From the NCBI GenBank assembly GCA_022393335.1, contig JAJEKB010020044.1, forward strand, positions 144,284 through 208,283: a DNA stretch of 64,000 bases, written 5' to 3'. The position numbers and the translations under genes were made by a program. Below the pieces are notes generated by a model, which had not been told where the DNA came from, did not search any database, and saw only the letters and a program-made list of their open reading frames with translations. Source of the stretch: Macrotrachela quadricornifera (Eukaryota; Rotifera; Eurotatoria; Philodinida; Philodinidae). Below, piece after piece: positions 11,466 to 23,285 of the stretch (position 1 is its first letter; the number at the start of each line of letters is the position of its first letter).

Positions 11466-12589
11466 TTATCACGTTTTTAAATGAAAATAAGGTGATTCTT
11501 GTTTGTCTTTTTCAAATAGAATAAATAATATTAGTCTTAAAATGACTTTTGAAATAAAAAAAACTGAAAACTGTTTTTATGATAAACTAAGTATTATTAT
11601 AAATAAGAAAAAATCTTTCAAATATAATGTTACATGATTCAGTTCATAAGTAATAATCAATAAGAATAGAAAAGATTTATATCATCTTTGATTACAGTCG
11701 TTTATTAACATGCTACAGGCAATACATACAATTACTAACAAATCGTAATAAATGAATATTGACCTAAGAGTTTGCCCTTTTCTATATATATATAGAGAGA
11801 GAGAATAAAAATCCTATAATAATTCAATTCAGTTTTATTTATGATTTTAATAGGATCACGATGACACTTGTATAATAGAATTTGAGATGTAATTTCAAGA
11901 GATTCTATCATGTTGAATCTATTTTTGTTCTCGAATTTAGTATGATTGTCAAGAATGATTTGATTGTTTTGAAATTTTATCATAATATCGATTATGTATT
12001 TAATGAATAATGTGTGATATTATCCAAGAAGTTCTATTTAGTACATAGTTTTTTTTATCAGTGAGTTAACCCTCAACATAAGTTTTGTATAAAAGAGAAT
12101 CAATAATATATTATATTAACATCCTTATCAGTGTCGAATATATATAATATAGTTTGTAAATTTACTTCCTTAACTTAGTGCGTTTCAAATTGAATCACAG
12201 TAGTAATTAGTAGGTAAGATAAATTGAATAAAAAAATTATACTGAAGATATAAATGATGGATAGACGATATATATTCAAATTTAAAAATAAAGTTTCGTT
12301 TTGATACTAATTTCCAAACCTCCTGAAAATCAATGGCGGTATTAGTTTAGAAAGTTCTCGTTTAATTTGTCAAAAGTATTTTTTTCACGCCGTGTTTTTA
12401 AAATGAACAGGTCGATGGTCTTTAAGTGATATTTTAAATATTATCAACACATGATTGGTAAAAGAAGATGTGTTTTTGTAATATGTATTACAATATTATA
12501 AGTCTAGTTCAATTTGCTAAAGATAGAACAATTAGTAAGAATACATAATAGATATCTATTACATAAAAATATTCGTGTTGTAACAGTGT
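11466..12589. other. Element-internal non-coding region
   Basis: AT-rich with a TA/GA microsatellite near 11783-11805. A minus-strand open frame at 11735-11983 has no recognisable domain and is not called. Confidence 0.5.
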
Positions 12590-12757
12590 CTCAAAACTCA
12601 AAACAAAACCAAAACCTATCAAAACCAATACTATCAATACCAAAACTCAATCAAAACTAATACCAAAACCCTCAAAACCATGTCAAAACCAATACGCCAA
12701 AACCAAAACTAAATCAAAACCAAATCATCAAAACCAAGAGTTTTGGTATTGGTGCAT
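12590..12757. repeat. Subterminal CAAAACC motif array, right end of hAT
   Basis: At least a dozen CAAAACC / CAAAACT units, often followed by AATAC, crowd the last 170 bases of the element. The left end (6826-6935) has the same motif as GGTTTTG. Such subterminal arrays are the usual transposase-binding sites of hAT elements. Confidence 0.75.
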
Positions 12758-12762
12758 GCTTA
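12739..12762 (-). repeat. hAT right terminal inverted repeat
   Basis: Read on the minus strand it begins TAAGCATGCACCAATACC, matching the left end with one mismatch. Confidence 0.9.
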
Positions 12763-12770
12763 CTGAATTC
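12763..12770. repeat. 8-bp target site duplication, right copy (CTGAATTC)
   Basis: Exact copy of 6806-6813, immediately outside the right inverted repeat. Confidence 0.9.
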
Positions 12771-13934
12771 TGATTGGCTTGGTCGGACAGACAGACAGAC
12801 AAACTTTAAGCATTTTAGCTGACGTATTTAAACGCCCTATAACCCTTTCTTTCAGAAAAGGGAATTATGAATCAGTTTATTCAAGATGATTTTTATCGAT
12901 GGTTTATTATTTAGTCTACAATACGTTCTTGCTAAGAGCAATTGGTATCTCATAAAATTCTGCTGATTATTTTATCTTCCTAATAGAAAGAAAGTATATC
13001 AAATTACTATCTGGAAGTTTCAAAAATTCTCAATCTAACTTGATTATCCTAATAATGAAGACTCATTAATAGTAAGAAAAAAAAATGAAATACATATGAC
13101 TTTTATTTTTCGATCCATAATGGCGTTCAGTTATATAATTCACTTATCAAAATATTAAACTTTTGTAAATGATAAAACTGTTTTTGAAGAATAATTCTAG
13201 TGTTTTGAAAAGATATGATGTATCATTTTGCATTTATGTTTCATATCACTGCCAATATTTGTTTCTTTTTTCACTAATTGATAATATGAAAAAAAGATTC
13301 ACTATGAAACAAAATGTGATTAGAACTCAAGGAATTAAAAGAAGTACATTTATTTTACAGAACTTTAACATTTTTAACGAGAATATAGATAGTTTCAAGC
13401 TAGAAGTGTTATTCTTAGGAAAAAGATCGTCTCAAATTATTGAGAATAGTCATAATGTGATGTTAAAATTTAAAATTTAGTAATAGGAATTCAACGCATG
13501 AAAAGAATAACTAACGTCTAAAAAAGAGTTCAAAATCAATGTAGAGATTCACTCCCACCCCCGCCCACATATTTCTAATTTCTCAGCTGACGAATTCTAA
13601 TCGTAGTTATTTTTGTTGAATATAAAATTCTTTCGTCATACTTGTTTATCTCGTACGATAATTTTGACTTTAACTTTAAATAAAAAGAAACAAAAATTAA
13701 TAACATAAATAATTCATTCTGTCAATATTTACATCTTGTTAAACGATGAAACTCGGTAAAAAAAAATATTTTTTTAACAAAATAATAATTGAAAAAATAT
13801 ACAAATAGACAAGTATTTATCTACTCATTAAAATAGATGAATTAATATGAAGTTTCTCTTGTTTATTTCATATAATATCACATGACATTTATTGCTAGTT
13901 TAAACAAAACAAAAAATACACTTTTTCTTATTCT
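12771..13934. other. Intergenic, no gene seen
   Basis: Contains a short CAGA run near 12787-12800 and AT-rich sequence. The open frame 13169-13480 has no family resemblance. The region right of 13700 is probably the 3' flank of the ANKFN1 homologue, whose stop is at 13935. Confidence 0.5.
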
Positions 13935-16900
13935 CTATATATTTAAACTGAGATTTGATCCAGGTTCTAGTGAATTAGTTTTAGATAAATTTGGATGTAA
14001 ATATGATGTTGTATTAATTAATTGTAATGAAGATAAATCATTTGAACGTAAATGAATTTGTCCACCAAAACGTAAAAGACGTTTTTGAATATCATAAGCT
14101 GTTAAATTTTCTTTAATAATATATTGATGTGAATTTGAACGTATCCAAATAAAATAGAATGATGAATTTAATGTAAAGAAATTTTCTTGTTGATGTTTTA
14201 AAATAATTTCTAAAATTTCATTTAATTTTGTCATTTTATTTATTCGTAATTTTAATGGAATATAATTATTTGATGTTAATAATGGTATATAAAATGTTAG
14301 TTCAATTAAATTATCTTCAATATCAATAAAATTTTTATTAGATTTATTTATCGAATATTTATCAGAATTAAATGAATATGTTAAACATGTTGATTGTTTT
14401 GATGATTGAAATGATTTAAGTGATATACCAGAATATGTTTTATCTTTAGCACAATTTATAACATGAACAAGCCAACGTGATAAACGCCATATATCATCAA
14501 GTTCTTGTTGACAAGATAATAAATGATTAAGGCGATAACGTGTTTCATCTAATTCATTTATTGAAAATGCTTCACGTTGATTTTGTTGTGCACATATTAA
14601 TTCAAAATCAAGACAAATTGATACACGACTATATTGACATATAAAACGATAATTATTACTTAAATGTTGCACTAAAATTAATATTAAAATATATACGATA
14701 ATTTTAAATAATACTTAACGAAAATGAAATTCAATACAAAATATCGGCATTTAAAAAAACGATATGAAAAGATGTTTCTAACAATTGATTAAATTCTTTT
14801 AATGAAAACAATACACAGTTGACTTTTAAATCTAGACATGATGTTAAAAATGTTAAAATCGTCTATGTTGTTTTTTTTCAACCCCTTGAGATAATCTAGT
14901 CTCCGTTCAAACATGTTATGGATTTGAATGTTTTTAAGCTTTTTTTTATTCTTATTGAATCCCGTTCGTTCTGACATTGAGGGCTATATAGTGTCCAACA
15001 GTTGGAGATGTGTCTACGTTGCCCAGGTCAAACACTCGCGGTTATAAACGTAAACGGTCGCTTATGGCTGCATACGGACTTCGTGAACCTCGATCTGAAT
15101 AACTTCTCTAAGATCTAATTTCATTGTAAAAATGAAATCGTAACTAGTGAAGCAGTTAGTAGTCACTGAAATCTTTTTTTTTACAGATACATTTACATAT
15201 ACACTAAAATTATTACGTTAAGTTCCTTCATTTTATTAGATTGTTCACCGTTTTAAAACTAAATAAGTTAGACGTAAATTAACTAGACGGAAATATATAA
15301 TTAATTCTTGTTTAAAAATAAGATGTCTCATAAATTTTTGCAGTAATCTATTTGAAATTTGTATTTTCTGAGATACTAAAAACAAAAACTAGTTTTATGA
15401 GCCAATATATACTTTAAATTTCTAGTATCTTAATTGAAATTTACGATGTCATTTTTCTTACTTGATATAAGATATTAAAATTTATTATTGATTATATCAA
15501 TATGATTTTCCCTCATTATCTATTTGATTATATATATGTACTTGTATTCTCCTTTTCTACCTCCTTCTATTTGTTATGTATAATAAATTGTTTCTTACAT
15601 TTTGTTAATTATCAACGTATATAAAGTCACTCACTATATATAATATGGCATACAGAAATTTAAAGTAATTATATTAAATATTCATAAAAAGACTTACAAA
15701 CTTCAAAAATATATACAGGTAAATAAATAAATGATGTAATCGATTGATCTAATGGTGTTGAAAGTATATTAACTTCATCAGCTGTTGACATTAAAATAAT
15801 TAATGATAAATCATCACGAATTTCAACAACTTGTGAATCATATATTCGACTATTTGAAAAATGTGTTTCAGGAAGATCTAAAAAATAAATTTTTAAGAAA
15901 TTTTCTGATTATTTTTTTATGGAAAAATTTACTAAGCATAACAAATAATTCTTTTGCTGCATTATGAAATTGATTTTTAAATAAATCAAGACTATTATCT
16001 AAACAATCATCATCTTCTGTTGAACTTTCATTATTTTTTTTATGTAACCATTCCCATTCTTCTCTATAAATACAAAAAAAAATGTCTAATAAAAAAAGAA
16101 TTAAGAAATTACCTTGATACATTAGCTACAGAACGAATTTTTGTACATGGTAATGATCCTGGCATATTTTTATTAACCATAACACGTATTGAATCAACAC
16201 TATTTTGCATTTTTAAATAAGCAACATATAAACCAGACTCAAGACAACGTATTGATGCATGATAAAAATCAATCATATCCTTTAGATATATATAAATACT
16301 TATTTTTAAAAAGAAAAATATATTTTATTACTGGAAGTTTTTCAGTTATTTGTTGAAAACAAGAATTATTTATTGATAATGATGATTCTTTCATTGTTTC
16401 AAAAAATTTTGTTAATGTTATCCATTTTAAATTTGATGGACAAATATTTGTACGTGTATCAGAAGATAAATCATTTATTAATATAAATGCAATATTTCCA
16501 TCATTATCACGAATATATGTATGATGAAGACGACCGAGATTATTTATTTCTTCTAATGTCTAAATTATATATTTAATTAAAAAAGTTTTGTATAATTAGA
16601 ATTTTTATAAATAGTACAAATGATTATAGTGAGACAAATTAACTAAAATCTTTCTAGCAACTTCTAGGAAACAAATTCCAAGATCTAGATATCATGTTAT
16701 CAAATATTGTAATAAAGAATAGAAAAATCTCACTGTTAATAGGACGTTTTTCTAACTAATTAAATCTTTTTTTTTTAATTATTATCATTAAGAAAATACC
16801 ATCAGCAAATAATTCTAAATTCCGGAAAATTCAAAAAATAGCAAGGCTTAGTATTTTTTTAGATTTACTTATCAATTCCCATTCAATTTTAAAGAAACCA

Positions 16901-19900
16901 TAGCCTAGAATTAGACACATCCGGGTTCACAAATCCGACAGAATCTTGTAAGATTCTACCATCCTATAGAATTACGTCGGATTTCATTGATAAAATGCTA
17001 ATTGCTACAAATTTTATGAGCGTTCATTTAAGCAGTATTAGATTACGCTATTCGGCACCTATCGGATCCAATATAGGATCTGACCGAATCTCGATATTAC
17101 GGATTCCGATGTGATTTTGTCACTCGACTCTTTCATAATCTCACATTATTCTATTGAATTTCCATAGGATACTTATCAGATCCGATGGGATAGAACTATT
17201 GAAATGATCAATCTGGGTGCATCAAGCGGTCCACGTTTGAATTTCGATTTGGAAACCATCCAACAAATTCAGAAAGTTTTGAGCATCTAAGTAATTCTTT
17301 GAACATTTCTTGATGTATATAATCCATTATGGTATTTCAGAATATCATAAATTTTTTCGCCTAGTTTTCAAATGGTTTAATTTATTGCGTGTAGACTTCC
17401 TTTAACTAATCCTAAAAATCCTTCTTTTGACATAATTCTACTTCCTTTTATTAATTAACTGAAAATAATCAAATCATCACGTCTGGGTTCAATGTATGCT
17501 TATCTAGAAGAATGAGCTTTTACAACATGTGATCAACTTGACATGTACCCTCTAATTCTAACTACTATTAACAATAAAAAGATGATGTAGAATTTAATCC
17601 GAAGATTTGAATTCTCTTTTGAATAAGATTATATATTGAATATAAATATTTTTCTTACTTGAAGTTCAATAGCTGCTTGAACAAGTTTAATTCTAAGATA
17701 AAATGAAGTTACACTTGAACATCGTTCTAAATCAGGTCTTAAATTTTTTAAATCATCCCAAACAAATGTTAATTTCATAAACCATTGAAAATCTGTTAAT
17801 AAATTATGACCATAATTTTCATCAACTTCAACCATTGGTAAAACATCTTCATTTGTTACTAATATTCGTTCACCATTTAACATTACTGATACTAAATAAA
17901 GTCCACTTAATAAAAAAAAAAAAAAAAAAACAAATAAGAATTTGAATTTTTTCTTGAATGAAATTTTTCTACCGTTTCATTGATCTTGCTAATCGAGGAT
18001 AAAGTTGAAATAATTGTCGAATATTTTTTCGAAAATTTCCATAACTTCGTCGACGATTTCTCATATTTGATGTTTCAGGTGATTCTATTTATTAAATAAA
18101 TAATCTTTTTTTTTTTATATTTTCAAATATTTAAAATACAAACTTACCATTTCCATCTAATGATTTATTCATTCCATTTCCTTCTCTTTCATTAAGAATT
18201 TTATTAAGAATTTCTTCAAAACGTAAATCACATATATTTGTACGTGATGTTTTAGAAAATTCACGCCAATCTTAAATATATATTAACAATTTATTTATTT
18301 ATTTATTAAAAATATTTTTATAAAATATACTTGATGGTACACAATATGGTGGATTACCAGTAGCTGTTTGACCAAAACCTTTCATATTTCCAGCTGATAC
18401 TCGTACATAACATTTTTGTCCAACAGGTAAATTTCGAATAGTATATTCTCTTAGAAAACAATTTTTAATTATATCAAATGAAACATCATTAAAATTTTCA
18501 TTTATACTCCATTCAACTAATTAAAAATAAAATAATGAAATAAAAAAAATATATATATATTTAATTTTACTTTTATATTTAATAACCATAGCTCCATTAG
18601 ATCTAAGTGGTTCATCAAATGTTACTGTAATATTATCTGCACCAGTTACCATTAAACGAATATTTGTTGGTGCATCTGGAATACCTAAATTAAAAAAAGA
18701 AATTTATAATTATTTGTTTTAGATATTTATAACTTACGTTTTTGATAATAAATCTCAGAATTTTTTACTTCAGATTTTATTATAAATTGAAGAGCAGTTT
18801 TAACAATAAATACTGATGAACGAAATTTTTTTCCTTTATTCATTCTACTCTACTGTTTTTTACAGATATGTATATTATTATTTAAGAATAAAAAAGTAAA
18901 ATTTCCAAACTGATTTATTTGACACCTCGATAATAATCTATCGCTAGACTTTTCTTTTCTTTTTTTCTCACCGGAAGAACATTTTTTCTTTTTTTAATTT
19001 TATTTGTCACGAATCTAATTATATTTAACAATATCGATGTAAATAAAACAAAAGAACTACGTCATTTATTTTATATCTTGTGATTTTTACCTGCTTGTTC
19101 ATAATTATCTTTCATTTGAGATAATGTTAATGAACGTTGTTGATTTAATTGTTGTTGTTGTTGACATTTACTAGTACGACGATGACGTTGTTGTTTATCA
19201 CATGATGGTGATGTACGACGCGACTAAAAGATTGTATTATTATTTCAATAAATAAAAAGAAAAAAAGAATTTTTACTTGATTATCATCTGGTGTTAATTT
19301 ATTTGATGAAGATTTTTTCATTATTTCATCAGAATTTTGTTCAGTAAGAATTGATAATTGTTGACAAACACTTTGATAACGAAATTCTTCTGGTTGAACT
19401 TTTGAAATAAATAAAAAAGATTTTGTTTTTTTTTTATTTCGAAAAATAATAAATACTTTTTGAACTTTCTTCAGCACCATAATGTATAAGAAGTTGTATC
19501 ATTGGAATATTATTAAGCATTATAGCTATATCCAATGGATGCCAATCATATTCATTATATCTTTATTTTAGAAAAAAAGAATATATATATATAATACAAA
19601 CAAAATAATTTTTATTTACGAATTAATAATATTTTCATTTTTTTGAATTAATTGTTTTGTTGTAAGAAGATCTGAATCTTCAATTAATTGAAAAATATCT
19701 TTAAAATAATTTTTAATTTTATTTTTAATTGAAAAATAAAACAAAACATATTTACTTTCAGTTGATATTTTATTATTTGAACTATTAAATGTTGTTATAG
19801 GTGTTGATAATTTTAAATTATTTACATTTAAATTATTTTTTAAATCAACAATTTTATTAAGTGATATACTTCCAGTTGTATTACGACGTTTTGATAGATA

Positions 19901-22900
19901 AGAATTTAATTCTAATTGATGACTTTTTGATAAGATTTTATTTGATGGTGTTAATGATACATTTTCTTTTCCATGACGAATATTTTGTTTAGAACTATTA
20001 AATAGAAGATTTCTTTTCTATATTTTAACATTGATAAAAAAAAAAAGAAAAATTTGAATTTTTCTTTACTTACGTAAGTGTTTCATTTTGTACTGTAGCT
20101 GACGATACATTATCATCACACTGGAAACAAATAAACAAAAAAAAATGAATAAATAATATTTAAAAAAAGAATTCTTTACAGATATTCCCATTGAATAAGG
20201 TCGAGTTTTTGGACTAAATTGTCGAAAAAGTAATTTTTGTATAAGATTAGGACTAGTAGATGGTACTGATAATTTTTGTTCATCTTTATAAATAAAATTA
20301 AAAAAAAAACATATTCTCAAAAATAAAAGAAGATATTATTATTATTTTTTTTCTTTACTTTTTGTTCCATTTGAATTTATACTTGGTAATTCAAATTTAA
20401 CAAGAGAAAATCGTCGAGAATTATTTTGACGTATTTTATTCATTGATTTTACTTTTGATTGTATTAAATTATTTTCATCTGGTAAAATTCCTTCAGATGA
20501 TACATCACATGTTGTTGCTTTTCGAAATTGACGTCTTAAAAAAAAGAAATATTTATGTTTATTGAAGGTGAATTAATACGAAAAGAAAGATATATCATTA
20601 ATCTACTAGTCAATATTAATATATTTCTACCTGATTAAATCAACAATTAATCATAAAAATAAACTATATTCAGATAAATATCAGGTAAAAATTAATATTT
20701 ATTTTATGAAGAAATATTTTAACTTATTAACAATAAATAAATTTTCTCTAATAATCTTAATTCAATCAATACAGGAAAATTTTCAAGTAAGTATATCTAT
20801 AAAAGTCACTATGGTAAGAAAATTAGTTCAATATTATCTAACGGAAACAAAAAAAAGAAAAAATAATTATTTCCGTGTTATACTCAACAAGTTTATAACG
20901 TAGGCGAGAAAAATTATCGAAAAAATATTCAATGAAATTATGTAATATAATCATCTGTCATTTTTTCATACCTCTATAATTTCCTCTTAATAGTAAATTA
21001 TACATTTTATGTGTAAAAAACTTCTTTTTTTTTATCAATTAAAATTATATAATAAATTTTATTTTTAAAATATTATTTTAAAAAAGAAGAAATTGTTTAG
21101 AGAATTAATTAATTATGAATAAAAAAAGACCGACCTTGTATTACTATGTTGTCGTGTTGAATCTAACATTTGTCGACATCGATGACGAAAACGAGTCATA
21201 CTTGTCCATCGTTTTGTTTTATAATCAAGCTCATTAGACAATGAAGTTGTCATATTCATATTATTTTATTTTTTAAAATAATAAACGCGAAATCTCGAAA
21301 TGATTTTGTCAAGTAAATCTTTCCTTTATTATCATATATTTCTTTTTGTTGTTAAATCCATCGAATAAAATGATGTTCATTTAGAAATTTACATGATAAG
21401 AAAATGACATATATATATATATAAATGCATATGTTAATAAGGAAACGATCATTATTAACAAGTTGATTTTCAATAGATAGATAACAAATAAGTACGAATA
21501 TAATGATAAGAGCGTTTTAGCGTGAAATAATTTTTTCTCGTTTTATGATAGATATAATATATATGCTCGTATAGCAGAGAGACAAGAAGAAAAAAAAAAG
21601 AAATCCGTTTGAAGATCAAAATAAGGAAAGAAAAGTACCCATCTCTTACACAATATAAGTTCATAATATTATTATATAAATCTCTTTTTTTCTTTTATGA
21701 TAAAAGTACATGTTTGACATGCAGTTTTTTTCTTAAACACCTACATAACATCACTCTATCATTATTAGAATTGTTTTACTTTTCCTACTCTTTATATTTA
21801 TTAAAAATAATAATAATAATAATAAATAAAATAAATTCTGAAAAATATCAATAAATAAAAAAATTTATTTATATAATGATATATTCTAATGTCAATGTTT
21901 ATCAATATCAATAGGATAGTTAACTATGAATGTTAACATAATAACAATCGATTAGTTATCTTTTGTTATTTATACTATTAAAAAAACAAACATATGTATA
22001 TGTATATTTATATATAAAATATTTTTTTCTCATTAGTTATATGATATATTTTCAAAATATTGTTTATTTTTTATTATATTATAAAATCTAAAACAAAAAA
22101 TTTATACAGGAATATCTCTTTATTATAATAATATATTCATCAATTTGTATCGATAATTCAAGGTTTTATTTCTTTTTATCATTATATCAAGGCAATATAT
22201 ACTCTCAATCATCAATTGCGTCATTCTATAGACAATCAATCAGACAGATAAATAGTTACGTGCCATTTTGTAGACATATTAGAAGTTCTATCTTAACATG
22301 TGCATAAACAAATAAAAGTCAAACGGTGGCTAGACCTATGATCAAGGATATTTATCTATCTACATAATTAGCAAAACTAATAAAAATTCTTAATATCATA
22401 ACTGTTGAATTTATATATATATATATATATATTTGATTATCTAAGAATAACTAGCTAATATTAATAGATCTAAATGTATGGTACAATATTAAAATACTTT
22501 TATCAATATTCGATAGAAATAAAATCAAATATATAATCGATTGAGTATAAAGAAAATTCTACTATTTTCCAATTATAATAAGCATTTTCCTTCTTATTTT
22601 CCTCTGCTTAACAACATGCAAATCTTATTATATTAATTATAATAATCCTCTTTTTTTTGTTCTATAAAACCATTCAGATTATAACTTCAATCAATGAACC
22701 ATACCAATAAAGTCCATCTAATTATCAATTTTACAATATATATATATATATATCTTATTTTCATCATTCCAAATGTTTAATGAAATGCCGTTTCTAAGTC
22801 ATGTTTTTCTATTTCCGCTATAAAGATAGGAGGCATACTCGTAATCTATAAAAGGAAATCTTTTTTATCTTCAAAAGTTACGTCCGTTTAATGAAAGAAA

Positions 22901-23285
22901 ACTAAAAGCATCAATGAATTTTCCTATTTGACAGATGAGAATGACAAAAAAAAAAAATTGAATGTTTTTTTCTTTCATATAAAACTAACCTTTTATTTTT
23001 TGTTATGATTAATATTAATCGTGTTGTACGAGAATTTTTTTCAGGAATATTATCTCGTATATTTTGAAAATCATTATTATCAAATTGACATTGATCAATT
23101 CCTCCATATGAAGAACGTTTTTTCATTTTAATTATATGAGAATTATTCATTGAATGAAATGATTTTAATGAAGGATGACGATGTAATAAATTTTCATTGG
23201 TAATTATTGATGATGAAACAAAATGGGATTTTAAATGTTCTTGCCACCATCGATATAATTTAATCCAGTTATCTGTCGTAGTCAT
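13935..23285 (-). CDS. ANKFN1: ANKFN1 / wide-awake homologue (ankyrin, FN3 and RA-like domains)
   Basis: About twenty exons: 22990-23285 or 21135-21259 (alternative first exons), 20359-20534, 20180-20283, 20074-20120, 19756-20012, 19620-19698, 19457-19560, 19277-19398, 19091-19223, 18738-about 18850, 18571-18684, 18331-18516, 18148-18270, 17973-18084, 17659-17905, 16332-16559, 16113-16279, 15933-16063, 15698-15877, 13935-14671; about 1150-1220 residues. Exons near 19.46-19.70 kb give ankyrin repeats (EYDWHPLDIAIMLNNIPMIQ). 18.33-18.68 kb gives one fibronectin III domain (VTGADNITVTFDEPLRSNG, YYVR-like CYVRVSAGNMKGFG, then PSSWREF/SNWREF). The conserved family core includes SVDSIRV, TKIRSVANVSREEWEWL and REAFSINELD. 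The last exon holds the Ras-association-like fold. Wide-awake acts in neurons of flies and mice. Phases agree at all joins except 19091 to 18850. Confidence 0.85.
14672..15697 (-). other. Long intron of the ANKFN1 homologue, with a GC-richer patch
   Basis: The last intron, about 1 kb, is far longer than its neighbours. At about 14990-15110 it holds a GC-richer patch (TTGCCCAGGTC, ACTCGCGG, AACGGTCGC) that resembles 25830-25920, suggesting an old dispersed repeat. The open frame 14789-14977 is not supported as a gene. Confidence 0.5.
16560..17658 (-). other. Long intron of the ANKFN1 homologue, probable repeat insertion
   Basis: About 1.1 kb. The stretch 16915-17225 is richer in GC and full of GGATC/CGGAT-like words (ATCGGATCCAATATAGGATC, CAGATCCGATGGGAT), unlike the surrounding AT-rich intron. 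A small hairpin AGAATCTTGTAAGATTCT lies near 16943. Likely an inserted repeat; no coding potential seen. Confidence 0.4.
21135..21259 (-). CDS. ANKFN1: Alternative first coding exon of the ANKFN1 homologue
   Basis: Reads MNMTTSLSNELDYKTKRWTS, then a basic stretch (FRHRCRQ), and ends in phase 2 with AG before a GTCGGT donor. The distal first exon 22990-23285 also ends in phase 2 with AG before GTTAGT, and exon 20359-20534 begins with the single base needed by both. Either start therefore gives the same downstream frame. Confidence 0.6.
22411..22432. repeat. TA microsatellite
   Basis: About eleven TA units. Similar shorter runs occur at 22733-22753 and 49734-49756. Confidence 0.85.

Larger units (their letters stand above)
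6814..12762 (+). mobile_element. Complete hAT DNA transposon, 5.9 kb, with passenger sequence
   Basis: The left end starts TAGGCATGCACCAATACC and the right end, read inward on the other strand, starts TAAGCATGCACCAATACC. The inverted repeats extend about 24 bp with one mismatch. Exact 8-bp duplications (CTGAATTC) flank both ends. Inside lie an intact hAT transposase gene (7652-10092) and a damaged transporter fragment (about 10576-11465). Both ends carry clusters of CAAAACC-type motifs in inverted orientation (about 6826-6935 and 12590-12757), as expected for subterminal transposase-binding sites. Exact duplication and an intact transposase point to a recent and possibly still autonomous insertion. 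Confidence 0.9.

Noticed and set aside
11735..11983. Minus-strand open frame inside the hAT element
   Set aside because: No recognisable domain and includes a TA/GA microsatellite.
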